Origin: Butyrivibrio sp.
GTDB lineage: Bacteria; Bacillota; Clostridia; Lachnospirales; Lachnospiraceae
Assembly: GCA_024688095.1 (NCBI GenBank)
Contig: JAILEJ010000185.1
Location: forward strand, 1-7,962
Length of the DNA stretch: 7,962 bases
Direction of reading: 5' to 3'
Shown here: one piece after another, positions 1 through 6,440 of the stretch
How positions within the stretch are numbered: the stretch's first letter is position 1
Layout of the letters: the number at the start of each line of letters is the position of its first letter
Made by a program: the position numbers and the translations under genes
Notes under the pieces: generated by a model
What the model was told of the DNA's origin: nothing
What the model saw: only the letters and a program-made list of their open reading frames with translations
The model's database searches: none

Positions 1-864
1 GCTTCTTATATCTTCTTCCATCTTATCAAGATAGGCATTTCTTTTATCCGGATCTGACTGGCTTCTTAGAACTGCAATCTGGTGCTTAAGGTCATGGTAT
101 TTCTGGTTTACAACCTCAATGCTTTCCTTTCCTATTTTGTAGTTGTTATATTGCATGCGTAGCATGTTTCGCATTGCAGCGCTTTCTTTTTCAGCATAAT
201 ATTCTCTTTGCTGGTAATGATATGCTGTCTGTATTGCCACTCCGGCAAGGTACACCATTGTCCTTACATTAAACTGGTCTGCCTGGGAGCTTCCACCAAA
301 AGGTGACTTGATATTGGCATAACCTATTGATGACAGAATGTAGATAAAATATGTCATGAACACGCTTATCACTGCTTCAACAGGCTTTATTTTTACCATA
401 GATGCTTCATCAAAATCACTTCTGTCTATAAAATAAAAAATACCAAAAATGATTATATAATCTATGATCATGATCAGAGACATTTTCAAAAAGGAATCAA
501 ATATTTCATACTGTTTTATCGTATAGCTGTATAGCTGCCAAAACAGTGATACTGCAAGTCCTGCCAAAAGAAAGGCTCTTGAACAGTAATAAACTATATT
601 TTCTATCCTGGATGAACTCATAAGACACATAAAAGCAAACATTAGAAGCGCTGATATTGCCATACAGACATTAAAAAGTAATCCGTCATATCCTCCTGTT
701 ATATGCATATATGTAGTTATTACCGGCAAAAAAATTATGCATAACAAAATATGCATCTTAAATTTAAATCTATGCCTTATGTGCTGTAAAAAGAATACGC
801 AGGCACACCAGTCTGCCACAGCAGTACATACTCTCGGGATATTTCCACCTAAATCTATAAGCAT
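1..864 (-). CDS. AgrC/LytS-like sensor histidine kinase, 3'-truncated by window edge
   Basis: This open frame starts at the ATG whose first base is 864 and runs off the left edge without a stop; 288 residues are visible. The N-terminal ~215 residues are largely hydrophobic, with about six membrane segments (near residues 38-55, 62-82, 95-112, 128-146, 162-180 and 202-214), as in polytopic peptide-sensing or orphan sensors. A short linker (KESAAMRNMLRMQYNNYK) leads into a DHp-type helix with the H-box HDLKHQ; His257 is the expected autophosphorylation site. This motif is typical of AgrC/HPK10-type kinases with a GHKL ATPase domain, which should follow beyond the window. The start lies 2 nt after the response regulator stop, preceded by a modest AAAAGGG ribosome binding site 5 nt upstream, so the two genes are co-transcribed and probably translationally coupled. 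The signal sensed is unknown; no AgrD/AgrB-like peptide gene is visible here. Confidence 0.88.
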   Translation of the reverse strand, partial: MLIDLGGNIPRVCTAVADWCACVFFLQHIRHRFKFKMHILLCIIFLPVITTYMHITGGYDGLLFNVCMAISALLMFAFMCLMSSSRIENIVYYCSRAFLLAGLAVSLFWQLYSYTIKQYEIFDSFLKMSLIMIIDYIIIFGIFYFIDRSDFDEASMVKIKPVEAVISVFMTYFIYILSSIGYANIKSPFGGSSQADQFNVRTMVYLAGVAIQTAYHYQQREYYAEKESAAMRNMLRMQYNNYKIGKESIEVVNQKYHDLKHQIAVLRSQSDPDKRNAYLDKMEEDIRS

Positions 865-866
865 AT

Positions 867-1595
867 TTACCCTTTTACCTCGCTCATATAATTATTTAAT
901 GCATCTATAAAAGCCCTTTTTTGCGACTTACTAATAGGAATCGGCTTTCCGCCTACAACAACGTCCATCCCATTAATCTCATCTACAAACTCAAAGTTTA
1001 CAAGATAACCCTGACTACATCTGAAAAACATTTTATCACCAAGCTGTTTTTCAATTTTTTTTAGTGGTGCTGTTATTTTTATAACATCAGTTCTTCCATT
1101 CAAATGAAATTCCAGATCTCTTCCCACAACTTCCACGTACATAAGATTAAAAAGATCTATCTTGTATGCATAACCTGTTCCGGAAAGCATAATAAATTTA
1201 TGTGTTCTTTCCTTCACCCTGTCTATTGCTCTTCCTACCGTCTGGGAAAAAGGAAAGTAATTTACAGGTTTTAAAATATAATCAAGGGCATCAACTTCAT
1301 ATCCTGAAATTGCATATTGTGGTGCATTGGTAATAAAAATTATGGCGACCTTGGAATCATGTTGTCTTATAATTTTTGCAGTTTCTATTCCATCCATAAA
1401 TTTCATTTCGACATCAAGAAGTATAACATCGTATCGCGACTCCGGTTTTACTGTAAGCTCCGTTGTAAGATCACTGCCGTCTCTAAACGTGTCTATAGTC
1501 AGCCTGTTTCCGGATTCTGTTTCGAATCTCTTCAGATATTCTAAAAGCATATCTCTGTATTTTTCATCATCGTCTACAACAGCGACTCTAATCAT
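867..1595 (-). CDS. LytTR-family response regulator (AgrA/LytR-like)
   Basis: This is a DNA-binding response regulator partnering the downstream kinase. Residues 1-120 form a receiver domain: acidic pocket VVDDDE (Asp8-10), phospho-acceptor Asp61 in LLDVEM, the conserved Thr89 in FITNA and Lys109 in ILKP. Residues ~135-240 form a LytTR domain, with the family's FFRCSQGYLVNFEFVDEI block and the terminal PISKSQK segment. An upstream in-frame ATG at 1607 would add four residues (MEAD), but a perfect GGAGG lies inside that extension, 5 nt before the ATG at 1595, so 1595 is the better start; the product is 242 residues. It is first in a two-gene operon and is divergent from the acyltransferase operon, 153 bp away. 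LytTR regulators bind imperfect direct repeats upstream of exported-factor and cell-surface genes, so the divergent operon is a plausible target (inference). Confidence 0.93.
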   Translation of the reverse strand: MIRVAVVDDDEKYRDMLLEYLKRFETESGNRLTIDTFRDGSDLTTELTVKPESRYDVILLDVEMKFMDGIETAKIIRQHDSKVAIIFITNAPQYAISGYEVDALDYILKPVNYFPFSQTVGRAIDRVKERTHKFIMLSGTGYAYKIDLFNLMYVEVVGRDLEFHLNGRTDVIKITAPLKKIEKQLGDKMFFRCSQGYLVNFEFVDEINGMDVVVGGKPIPISKSQKRAFIDALNNYMSEVKG

Positions 1596-1600
1596 ATCTG

Positions 1601-1605
1601 CCTCC
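1601..1605 (-). promoter_or_regulatory. Ribosome binding site deciding the response regulator start
   Basis: GGAGG on the minus strand lies 5 nt upstream of the ATG at 1595 and within the four-codon extension from the ATG at 1607. The ideal spacing supports translation from 1595; the 1607 ATG has no comparable site upstream. Confidence 0.75.
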
Positions 1606-1651
1606 ATTTACAGGATAGAAATTAAATAATCTCTCTTAACATGAATTCATT

Positions 1652-1680
1652 ATTATAATGGTTACCTGCAATAATCTGAA
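1652..1680 (-). promoter_or_regulatory. Candidate sigma-A promoter for the two-component operon
   Basis: On the minus strand there is a consensus -10 TATAAT (1657 down to 1652). A 17-nt spacer separates it from TTCAGA (1680 to 1675), which matches TTGACA at four of six positions. Transcription would start near 1645, giving a ~50-nt leader before the response regulator. A perfect 10-bp palindrome, ATGAATTCAT (1641-1650), sits over the predicted start site and could be an operator. Inferred from sequence only. Confidence 0.4.
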
Positions 1681-1686
1681 CTCATC

Positions 1687-1701
1687 TGTTATATATATAA
1701 T
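1687..1701 (+). promoter_or_regulatory. Candidate -10 region for the acyltransferase operon
   Basis: Two overlapping -10-like elements occur on the plus strand: an extended -10, TGTTATATA (1687-1695), and TATAAT (1696-1701). Neither has a good -35 box at 16-18 nt, which could mean activator dependence. Either would start transcription at about 1702-1709, at or just past the ATG at 1704. This favours the ATG at 1749 as the real start of the lipoprotein gene. Confidence 0.3.
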
Positions 1702-1748
1702 AAATGAATTTAATTGACTATAGAAGATATTTTTCAGATAATTATTAT

Positions 1749-3560
1749 ATGAAAAATAAGCTTTTACTGGTTAATTTAATACTCATATCTGCATTATTAT
1801 TTGCCACTTCCTGTGGTAATAATTCAGATGTTTACTCACTAAATCACGTACATTCTGTTCAAATAGTTATAGAAGATAATGCTTCTATCTCTATTGAAAA
1901 AAGCATCTATGAGGCAGAAGCAGGTGATGATATAACTCTAGACCTATCTGCACTTCCCGGATTTCACATCACAGGTTGCGATTATGCAGATTATGACCTT
2001 GAAAAAATATCAGACAGTTATTCCCTCTGCCTGCATGACGTAAAATATTCATCTGTTGTTACCATATATACACAGCAAAATGAATTTCAAATAAGTTATA
2101 AACTTAATTATCCCGAATTTCTTTCTGATTCTGTTGCTGAAAGCTTTATAGAAGCTCCGGAAAAAACACATATCAAATTAAATACCTGCAGGTTCCGCGA
2201 AGACTTCCTGTTAGAAGGCTACACTCTTTATTCATGGAACAGTTCACCTGATGGAACAGGCCTTTCTGTCAGTCTAGGAAGCCGCGTAAATACCGATTTA
2301 CTCACAGACAATACGCTCTATGGTCAGTGGGCAAAATGGACTGATCCATCATATTTCCAATATGAAGATAATAGTGAAGGAATAACAATTACTTCTTATA
2401 CTGGAAGTACTGATACCCTTGTGATTCCATCTGTTATTGATAAAAAAAAGGTTACCAGAATCTCCGAAAATGTATTCTCCAGGCTTAAAATAACTTCAGT
2501 TATACTACCTCCTACAATCAAAGTTCTGGATAATTCAGCCTTTACAAACTGTGATATAGAAGAAGTTATTCTTTTTGATAATATTGAAAAAATAAGTGAT
2601 TACTCATTTAAAAATTGCTCTTCTATTAAAACAATAAGAATAAATGCGGCGGCAGATCCTGTCTACAGCGGATCCTATTATGCCACTTTTCCTGATAAAA
2701 TGGATTATCTTGAGCAGCTTTCAGATAAGTACCCTGATAATAAAAAACTTGTGTTATTTTCCGGTTCTTCTGCAAGGTTTGGATATGACAGTCCACTTAT
2801 AGAGGAAGCCTTTCCCGAATATAAGGTTGCAAACATTGGTGTCTTTGCTTATACCAATGCTCTTCCACAGCTTGATCTGATCCTTTTATATATGGATTCA
2901 GGAGATATTCTTCTTGATTCTCCTGAATTTGATGCTTCAAGACGTCAGTTCTGTGTACTAAATAAATTTGATGACAAATTTTTTAATATGATAGAAGAAG
3001 ACTATTCACTCCTTGAGAAGCTTGATATCAGGAATTATTCAGGTGTTTTATCTGCCTTTGGTGAATACCTTTTATCAAGGCGTGGTATGTCTGAGAGAAG
3101 CTATGATCTTTCTCCTTCAGACTTTGATGAAAACTTCAATCCTGTTTCTGAAAAAAGTTATAATGCGCAGGGAGACTATTGTCTATACAGGCCAAACGCT
3201 TCTGATGACTTACCTGTATTTGACCTTCCTGTGGACTATGAGATTTCAGCTTTTCCTTCAGAATACATTGATGCACTAAACAACGAGGCTCAAAAATTTA
3301 TTGATAAGGGAATAAATTTCTATTTCACCTATGCCCCAAGAAATATAAAAGCATTATCAGATATAAGTACTGATGCTGCAAGAAAAGAGCTGGATGATTA
3401 TTTAAGAGCTTCACTTACATTTCCGGTAATATCTGATATTGAGGAATCTCTTTATCCCGGAAGATATCTGTTTGAAACAGATAATCACTTATCTACCGAA
3501 GGTGTTCAAATACGAACCAATCGCATAATAAGTGATTTAAAAAAACAGCTTGATAAATAA
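1749..3560 (+). CDS. Lipoprotein with InlB-type repeats, BspA LRR and SGNH acyltransferase-like domain
   Basis: This is a 603-residue exported protein. Starting at 1749 gives a textbook lipoprotein signal: MKNK, a hydrophobic core, then the lipobox FATSC with Cys22 as lipidated residue. The alternative ATG at 1704 would add 15 residues to the n-region and lies within the likely promoter; neither start has a strong ribosome binding site. Visible domains in order: a beta-repeat (~33-108) with a G..ITLDLSALPGFHITG core; a Listeria-Bacteroides (InlB B / Flg_new-like) repeat (~112-195) ending LYGQW; BspA-type LRR_5 repeats (~207-300: VTRISENVFSRL, VLDNSAFTNC, KISDYSFKNC); and an SGNH-fold domain (~333-600). 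The SGNH domain has GSSARFGYDS (predicted nucleophile Ser340), ANIG (Asn362/Gly364), an FTYAP strand and ETDNHLSTEG (His580). In alginate acetylation and D-alanylation, such proteins take acyl groups from an MBOAT partner and transfer them to polymers. The MBOAT gene two genes downstream supports that role; the substrate is unknown. It could instead be an esterase. Confidence 0.85.
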   Translation: MKNKLLLVNLILISALLFATSCGNNSDVYSLNHVHSVQIVIEDNASISIEKSIYEAEAGDDITLDLSALPGFHITGCDYADYDLEKISDSYSLCLHDVKYSSVVTIYTQQNEFQISYKLNYPEFLSDSVAESFIEAPEKTHIKLNTCRFREDFLLEGYTLYSWNSSPDGTGLSVSLGSRVNTDLLTDNTLYGQWAKWTDPSYFQYEDNSEGITITSYTGSTDTLVIPSVIDKKKVTRISENVFSRLKITSVILPPTIKVLDNSAFTNCDIEEVILFDNIEKISDYSFKNCSSIKTIRINAAADPVYSGSYYATFPDKMDYLEQLSDKYPDNKKLVLFSGSSARFGYDSPLIEEAFPEYKVANIGVFAYTNALPQLDLILLYMDSGDILLDSPEFDASRRQFCVLNKFDDKFFNMIEEDYSLLEKLDIRNYSGVLSAFGEYLLSRRGMSERSYDLSPSDFDENFNPVSEKSYNAQGDYCLYRPNASDDLPVFDLPVDYEISAFPSEYIDALNNEAQKFIDKGINFYFTYAPRNIKALSDISTDAARKELDDYLRASLTFPVISDIEESLYPGRYLFETDNHLSTEGVQIRTNRIISDLKKQLDK

Positions 3561-3564
3561 TAAT

Positions 3565-3568
3565 GGAG
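3565..3568 (+). promoter_or_regulatory. Ribosome binding site of the 51-residue microprotein
   Basis: GGAG lies 9 nt before the ATG at 3578, in the 17-nt gap after the lipoprotein stop codon. It supports the short frame as a translated gene. Confidence 0.6.
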
Positions 3569-3577
3569 ATAATTTTT

Positions 3578-3733
3578 ATGTTTAAATTTTTTCTATATTT
3601 ATTAATACCGCTTTCTGTATTGTTAATGCTATTTTGTGGCTTTTCTTATTTTGAAATTGCGCTTTGCCTTATGATAGCTCTATTTATCATTGTTGTTTGC
3701 AGCACATTTAATTCCAGGGAGCATAAAAAATGA
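3578..3733 (+). CDS. 51-residue two-helix membrane microprotein overlapping the MBOAT start
   Basis: This small gene is easily missed. It starts at ATG 3578 with GGAG upstream, and its TGA (3731-3733) overlaps the next gene's ATG (3730) as ATGA, a classic coupling arrangement. Without it there would be a ~170-nt gap in an otherwise tight operon. The 51 residues form two hydrophobic segments (about 4-21 and 26-42) with Lys3 at the N-terminus and a basic tail, SREHKK. The positive-inside rule therefore predicts a hairpin with both ends in the cytoplasm. The short turn contains FSYFEI (residues 22-27). I recognise no family. By position and size it recalls DltX, the microprotein of D-alanylation operons, but DltX has one helix and ends in an FxYFxF-type motif outside the cell. 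Here that motif is at the end of the MBOAT instead. A role as a scaffold for the MBOAT-SGNH complex is inference. Confidence 0.72.
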   Translation: MFKFFLYLLIPLSVLLMLFCGFSYFEIALCLMIALFIIVVCSTFNSREHKK

Positions 3734-5079
3734 ATTTCTTATCAATGTGCTTTATACTTGCACTTCCTATCATTTTTTTATTATATAATTTTATACCCGG
3801 AAAGCTTCGTATGCCGCTCCTTCTCTTATCAAGCTGGGGCTTTTATCTTTACGGAAATCCAGAGTCCTTCTGGATACTCATACTAATAACTGTTATTTCC
3901 TATTTATTTGGGTTAATAGTAGATAGCAAAAAATCTCTTCCTGTATTAATAACAGGAATACTTGCAATACTAAGCTTTTTGCTTATTTTTAAATATTCAG
4001 GACTTAATTTTATTCTTCCAATCGGTATTTCCTTCTACACCTTCCAGACACTCTCTTATCTGATAGATGTTTATAAGGGAACTTATAAGGCAGAACGAAA
4101 TTTTTTCGATTACTCGCTTTTTGTATCATTTTTTCCGCAATTGGTTGCAGGACCTATTGAAAGACCAGGCAAACTGATTCCTCAGCTAAAATCCTGCAAA
4201 AATCCCAGCTCTTCAAATTTAAAAGAAGCTGTTATCCTGCTTTCTACCGGCTATTACAAAAAAATTGTTGTGGCAGACTTTGTCGCACCCTTTGTAAATC
4301 ATATCTTTGAATCACCTTCCTCCTTTGAAGGAGCTGCATTACTATTTGGATCTGTTATGTTTTCAGTTCAGATTTATGCCGACTTTTCAGGCTACAGCGA
4401 TATAGCAAGAGGCTGTGCAAAACTCTTTGGCATTGATTTAAGTATGAACTTTGATCATCCCTATTTGTCAAAGAACCTTCGTGAATTCTGGAGAAGGTGG
4501 CATATAACCCTTACACGCTGGTTTACAGATTATATTTATATCCCTCTTGGCGGAAGCAGAAAAGGTAAAAAGCGCGCTATTTTAAATACCCTGATTGTCT
4601 TTCTTGTAAGTGGCATCTGGCACGGTTATGGTCTCACTTTTATATTATGGGGACTTGGACACGGTATAGTCGTTTTATTAGAAGACATAAATGTCATAAA
4701 AAAGTTAAGAAGCAAACTTCCTTCCTATGCAAATATCATCATAAATTTTTTAATAGTCAATTTCCTGTGGATCTTTTTCAGAGCCAGAAATTTAGGTGAT
4801 GCAAAGGTATATATCTGTAAGCTGTTTTCAGGATGGCAAAATGCTCCGTCTTCATTAGCAGACGTTTTTACCAGCCTCAGTATAAGTACTTCAAAAGGGC
4901 TTATATTTATAGCTTTGGGAGCTGCATCTCTTTATCTTCTTCCTCAGTATCTTAAGAAAAAGATACCTGAAAGGAATATTTTTGCCTGTATATTTTTGAT
5001 GATACTTATTACACTTTTTTCTAAAATGTACCAAATAGAATCCGGCATAGAAAATTCATTTATATATTTCCGCTTTTGA
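3730..5079 (+). CDS. MBOAT-family membrane O-acyltransferase (AlgI/DltB-like) with C-terminal acyl-shuttle motif
   Basis: This 449-residue polytopic protein is of typical length for AlgI/DltB MBOATs. Recognisable family blocks are PIGISFYTFQTLSYLIDVYKG (~97-117), FFPQLVAGPIERP (~134-146), YADFSGYSDIARG (~216-228), HPYLSKNLREFWRRWHITLTRW (~243-264; His258) and VSGIWHG (293-299; His298, the catalytic histidine by family analogy). These proteins take an acyl group from a cytoplasmic thioester donor and pass it across the membrane. The C-terminus is exactly FIYFRF, with Tyr446 as predicted acyl carrier; this matches the extracytoplasmic hexapeptide that shuttles acyl groups from MBOATs to SGNH transferases. 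Translation starts in the ATGA overlap with the microprotein, from AGGGAG (3716-3721) 8 nt upstream. SGNH genes lie on both sides. No dltA or dltC neighbour is present, so the donor is probably not carrier-bound D-alanine; acetyl-CoA is the simplest guess. Confidence 0.94.
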   Translation: MNFLSMCFILALPIIFLLYNFIPGKLRMPLLLLSSWGFYLYGNPESFWILILITVISYLFGLIVDSKKSLPVLITGILAILSFLLIFKYSGLNFILPIGISFYTFQTLSYLIDVYKGTYKAERNFFDYSLFVSFFPQLVAGPIERPGKLIPQLKSCKNPSSSNLKEAVILLSTGYYKKIVVADFVAPFVNHIFESPSSFEGAALLFGSVMFSVQIYADFSGYSDIARGCAKLFGIDLSMNFDHPYLSKNLREFWRRWHITLTRWFTDYIYIPLGGSRKGKKRAILNTLIVFLVSGIWHGYGLTFILWGLGHGIVVLLEDINVIKKLRSKLPSYANIIINFLIVNFLWIFFRARNLGDAKVYICKLFSGWQNAPSSLADVFTSLSISTSKGLIFIALGAASLYLLPQYLKKKIPERNIFACIFLMILITLFSKMYQIESGIENSFIYFRF

Positions 5080-5097
5080 TGTGGATTAAAGGAAACT

Positions 5098-6396
5098 ATG
5101 AAAAGTAAACTTTACTATCTGATTATCATTTTAATACTGCCCGTTATGTTATCTGTTTCAGTTTTTGCTCTACCTGTGCAATATGACAAAAGCTACATGG
5201 GAGAACTGAAATACAAATATAACCGTTTAAACTCTGTTTCCGGCAAAAGAATAATAATTGCAGGAGGAAGCGGTGCTGCCTTTGATATAGACAGTAGTCT
5301 TATAGAAGAAAACTTCCCCGATTACGACGTCGTTAATATGGGAATGTATGCAGCTCTTGGAAGCAGTGCCATTTTAGAGCTTTGCCTTTCCGAAATCCAT
5401 GAAGGAGATATTATAATCTTTGTTCCCGAACAGAATACTCAGACTCTATCTGATTATATAGGCGCAGACTACGCATGGCAGGCTGCTGACGGAGCAGCTT
5501 TTCTTCTTCCATATTTTTTCTCTTTATCCACAAACATTCCTTTTTTGCTTGCAGCTTATCCTCGATTTGCGGCAGAAAAATCTAAAATGTGGATTACAGG
5601 CTCCGCTCCTGACCCTGATTCTGTCTACAGAAGGTCCGCATTTAATGAATATGGTGATATCAGCGATAATCTTCCTGCTAATATTATGAATAATGGCTAT
5701 GATGAAAGTACCATAGTTTCATATGACATTTCTGTCATCCATACTGAATTTATTTCTTATTTAAACGACTATTATAAAAAGATAAATAATAAAGGTGCAA
5801 CTCTCCTGTTTACATACTGTCCAGCAAATAGAGCTGCGATTAATGCGGATGAAGCCGGTTCTTTAGAGGATGTTCTTTATGCTTATCATTCATTCCTTCT
5901 TGATAATCTTAAATTTCCTGTTATTGGAAATCCAAATAACAGTGTTATGGATGTGGAATGGTTTTATGATACCAACTATCATCTTAATTCTTCCGGGAAA
6001 ATTGTTTATACAAGGCAACTTATACGAGATCTTAAAGCATATATTTCAGACAGTTCCTTAACTGATATCAGCATTCCTCAGAAGCCTGCCCTTAATGGTA
6101 AAAAAGATACATTGGCAAATACTATATCTGCCGGCAAATATTCAGGGAATACAGAAATAAGCACTATTACAATAAATGAGGACATAAATTACATAGAAGA
6201 CTATGCATTTGATGGTTGTACTTCCCTTAAGGAAATACACATAAAAAATACTGTCCCATCTTCAATTCAGATAGGACAGCATTTATTAGATGGCACTAAT
6301 GCCAATATTTATGTTCCACAAGAGGCTTTATCTTTATATAAAACCGATTATAGATTTTCTTTGTACTCAGATCGAATCTATCCGGATGAAGAATGA
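5098..6396 (+). CDS. Exported SGNH acyltransferase-like protein with C-terminal BspA LRR
   Basis: This 432-residue protein starts 18 nt after the MBOAT stop, with AAAGGA 4 nt before the ATG. Residues 5-24 form a hydrophobic export signal, with possible cleavage after SVFA; it could instead be retained as an anchor. The SGNH-fold domain (~49-315) has GGSGAAFDIDS (predicted nucleophile Ser58), VNMG (Asn80/Gly82), an FTYCP strand at ~238-242 and FYDTNYHLNSSG (Asp291, His295). It aligns recognisably with the lipoprotein: GSxAxFxxDSxLIEExFP in both, then N-[IM]-G, GDI, FTYxP and HL. A BspA-type LRR_5 segment follows (~352-420: IEDYAFDGCTSLKEIHI, then GTNANIYVPQEAL...Y). The LRR is thus C-terminal here and N-terminal in the lipoprotein. 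The likely role is a second acyl acceptor/donor step downstream of the MBOAT, as AlgJ and AlgX divide the work in alginate acetylation (analogy). The acceptor polymer is unknown. Confidence 0.85.
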   Translation: MKSKLYYLIIILILPVMLSVSVFALPVQYDKSYMGELKYKYNRLNSVSGKRIIIAGGSGAAFDIDSSLIEENFPDYDVVNMGMYAALGSSAILELCLSEIHEGDIIIFVPEQNTQTLSDYIGADYAWQAADGAAFLLPYFFSLSTNIPFLLAAYPRFAAEKSKMWITGSAPDPDSVYRRSAFNEYGDISDNLPANIMNNGYDESTIVSYDISVIHTEFISYLNDYYKKINNKGATLLFTYCPANRAAINADEAGSLEDVLYAYHSFLLDNLKFPVIGNPNNSVMDVEWFYDTNYHLNSSGKIVYTRQLIRDLKAYISDSSLTDISIPQKPALNGKKDTLANTISAGKYSGNTEISTITINEDINYIEDYAFDGCTSLKEIHIKNTVPSSIQIGQHLLDGTNANIYVPQEALSLYKTDYRFSLYSDRIYPDEE

Positions 6397-6424
6397 TTCT
6401 TTTATTCATATCAGAATCATTCTT
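6389..6424. terminator. Stem-loop between convergent genes, candidate bidirectional terminator
   Basis: A perfect 12-bp inverted repeat, AAGAATGATTCT (6389-6400) and AGAATCATTCTT (6413-6424), flanks a 12-nt loop. The left arm includes the stop codon of the SGNH-LRR gene, and the repeat lies between two convergent operons. Pairing can be extended with one bulged T (ATGA / TCAT). The stem is AT-rich and neither side has a long T-tract, so efficiency is uncertain. It may instead act as an mRNA 3'-end stabiliser. Confidence 0.5.
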
Positions 6425-6440
6425 TCATACCATGTATTAT

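Noticed and set aside
1317..1629. Plus-strand open frames opposite the response regulator
   Set aside because: They are antisense to a clear receiver-LytTR gene, have no ribosome binding site and give no recognisable protein.
1674..1688. A definite LytTR binding site from the two ATCTG copies
   Set aside because: The copies are only 5 bp and 10 bp apart, whereas AgrA-type sites are longer repeats about two turns apart; kept only as a weak hint in the regulatory finding.
1704..1748. Upstream ATG at 1704 as start of the lipoprotein gene
   Set aside because: It lies within or just after the likely -10 elements, has no ribosome binding site, and would put 15 extra residues before an otherwise textbook lipoprotein signal. 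The later ATG at 1749 is preferred, though its own ribosome binding site is also weak.
3013..3279. Plus-strand open frame inside the lipoprotein gene
   Set aside because: It is an out-of-frame shadow of the SGNH coding region, with no start signals of its own.
5870..6061. Plus-strand open frame inside the second SGNH gene
   Set aside because: An out-of-frame shadow of coding sequence with no ribosome binding site.
1749..6396. A standard dlt (D-alanylation) operon
   Set aside because: MBOAT and SGNH partners fit the scheme, but no adenylation enzyme (DltA) or carrier protein (DltC) is encoded, the shuttle motif is on the MBOAT, and the SGNH proteins carry LRRs unlike DltD.
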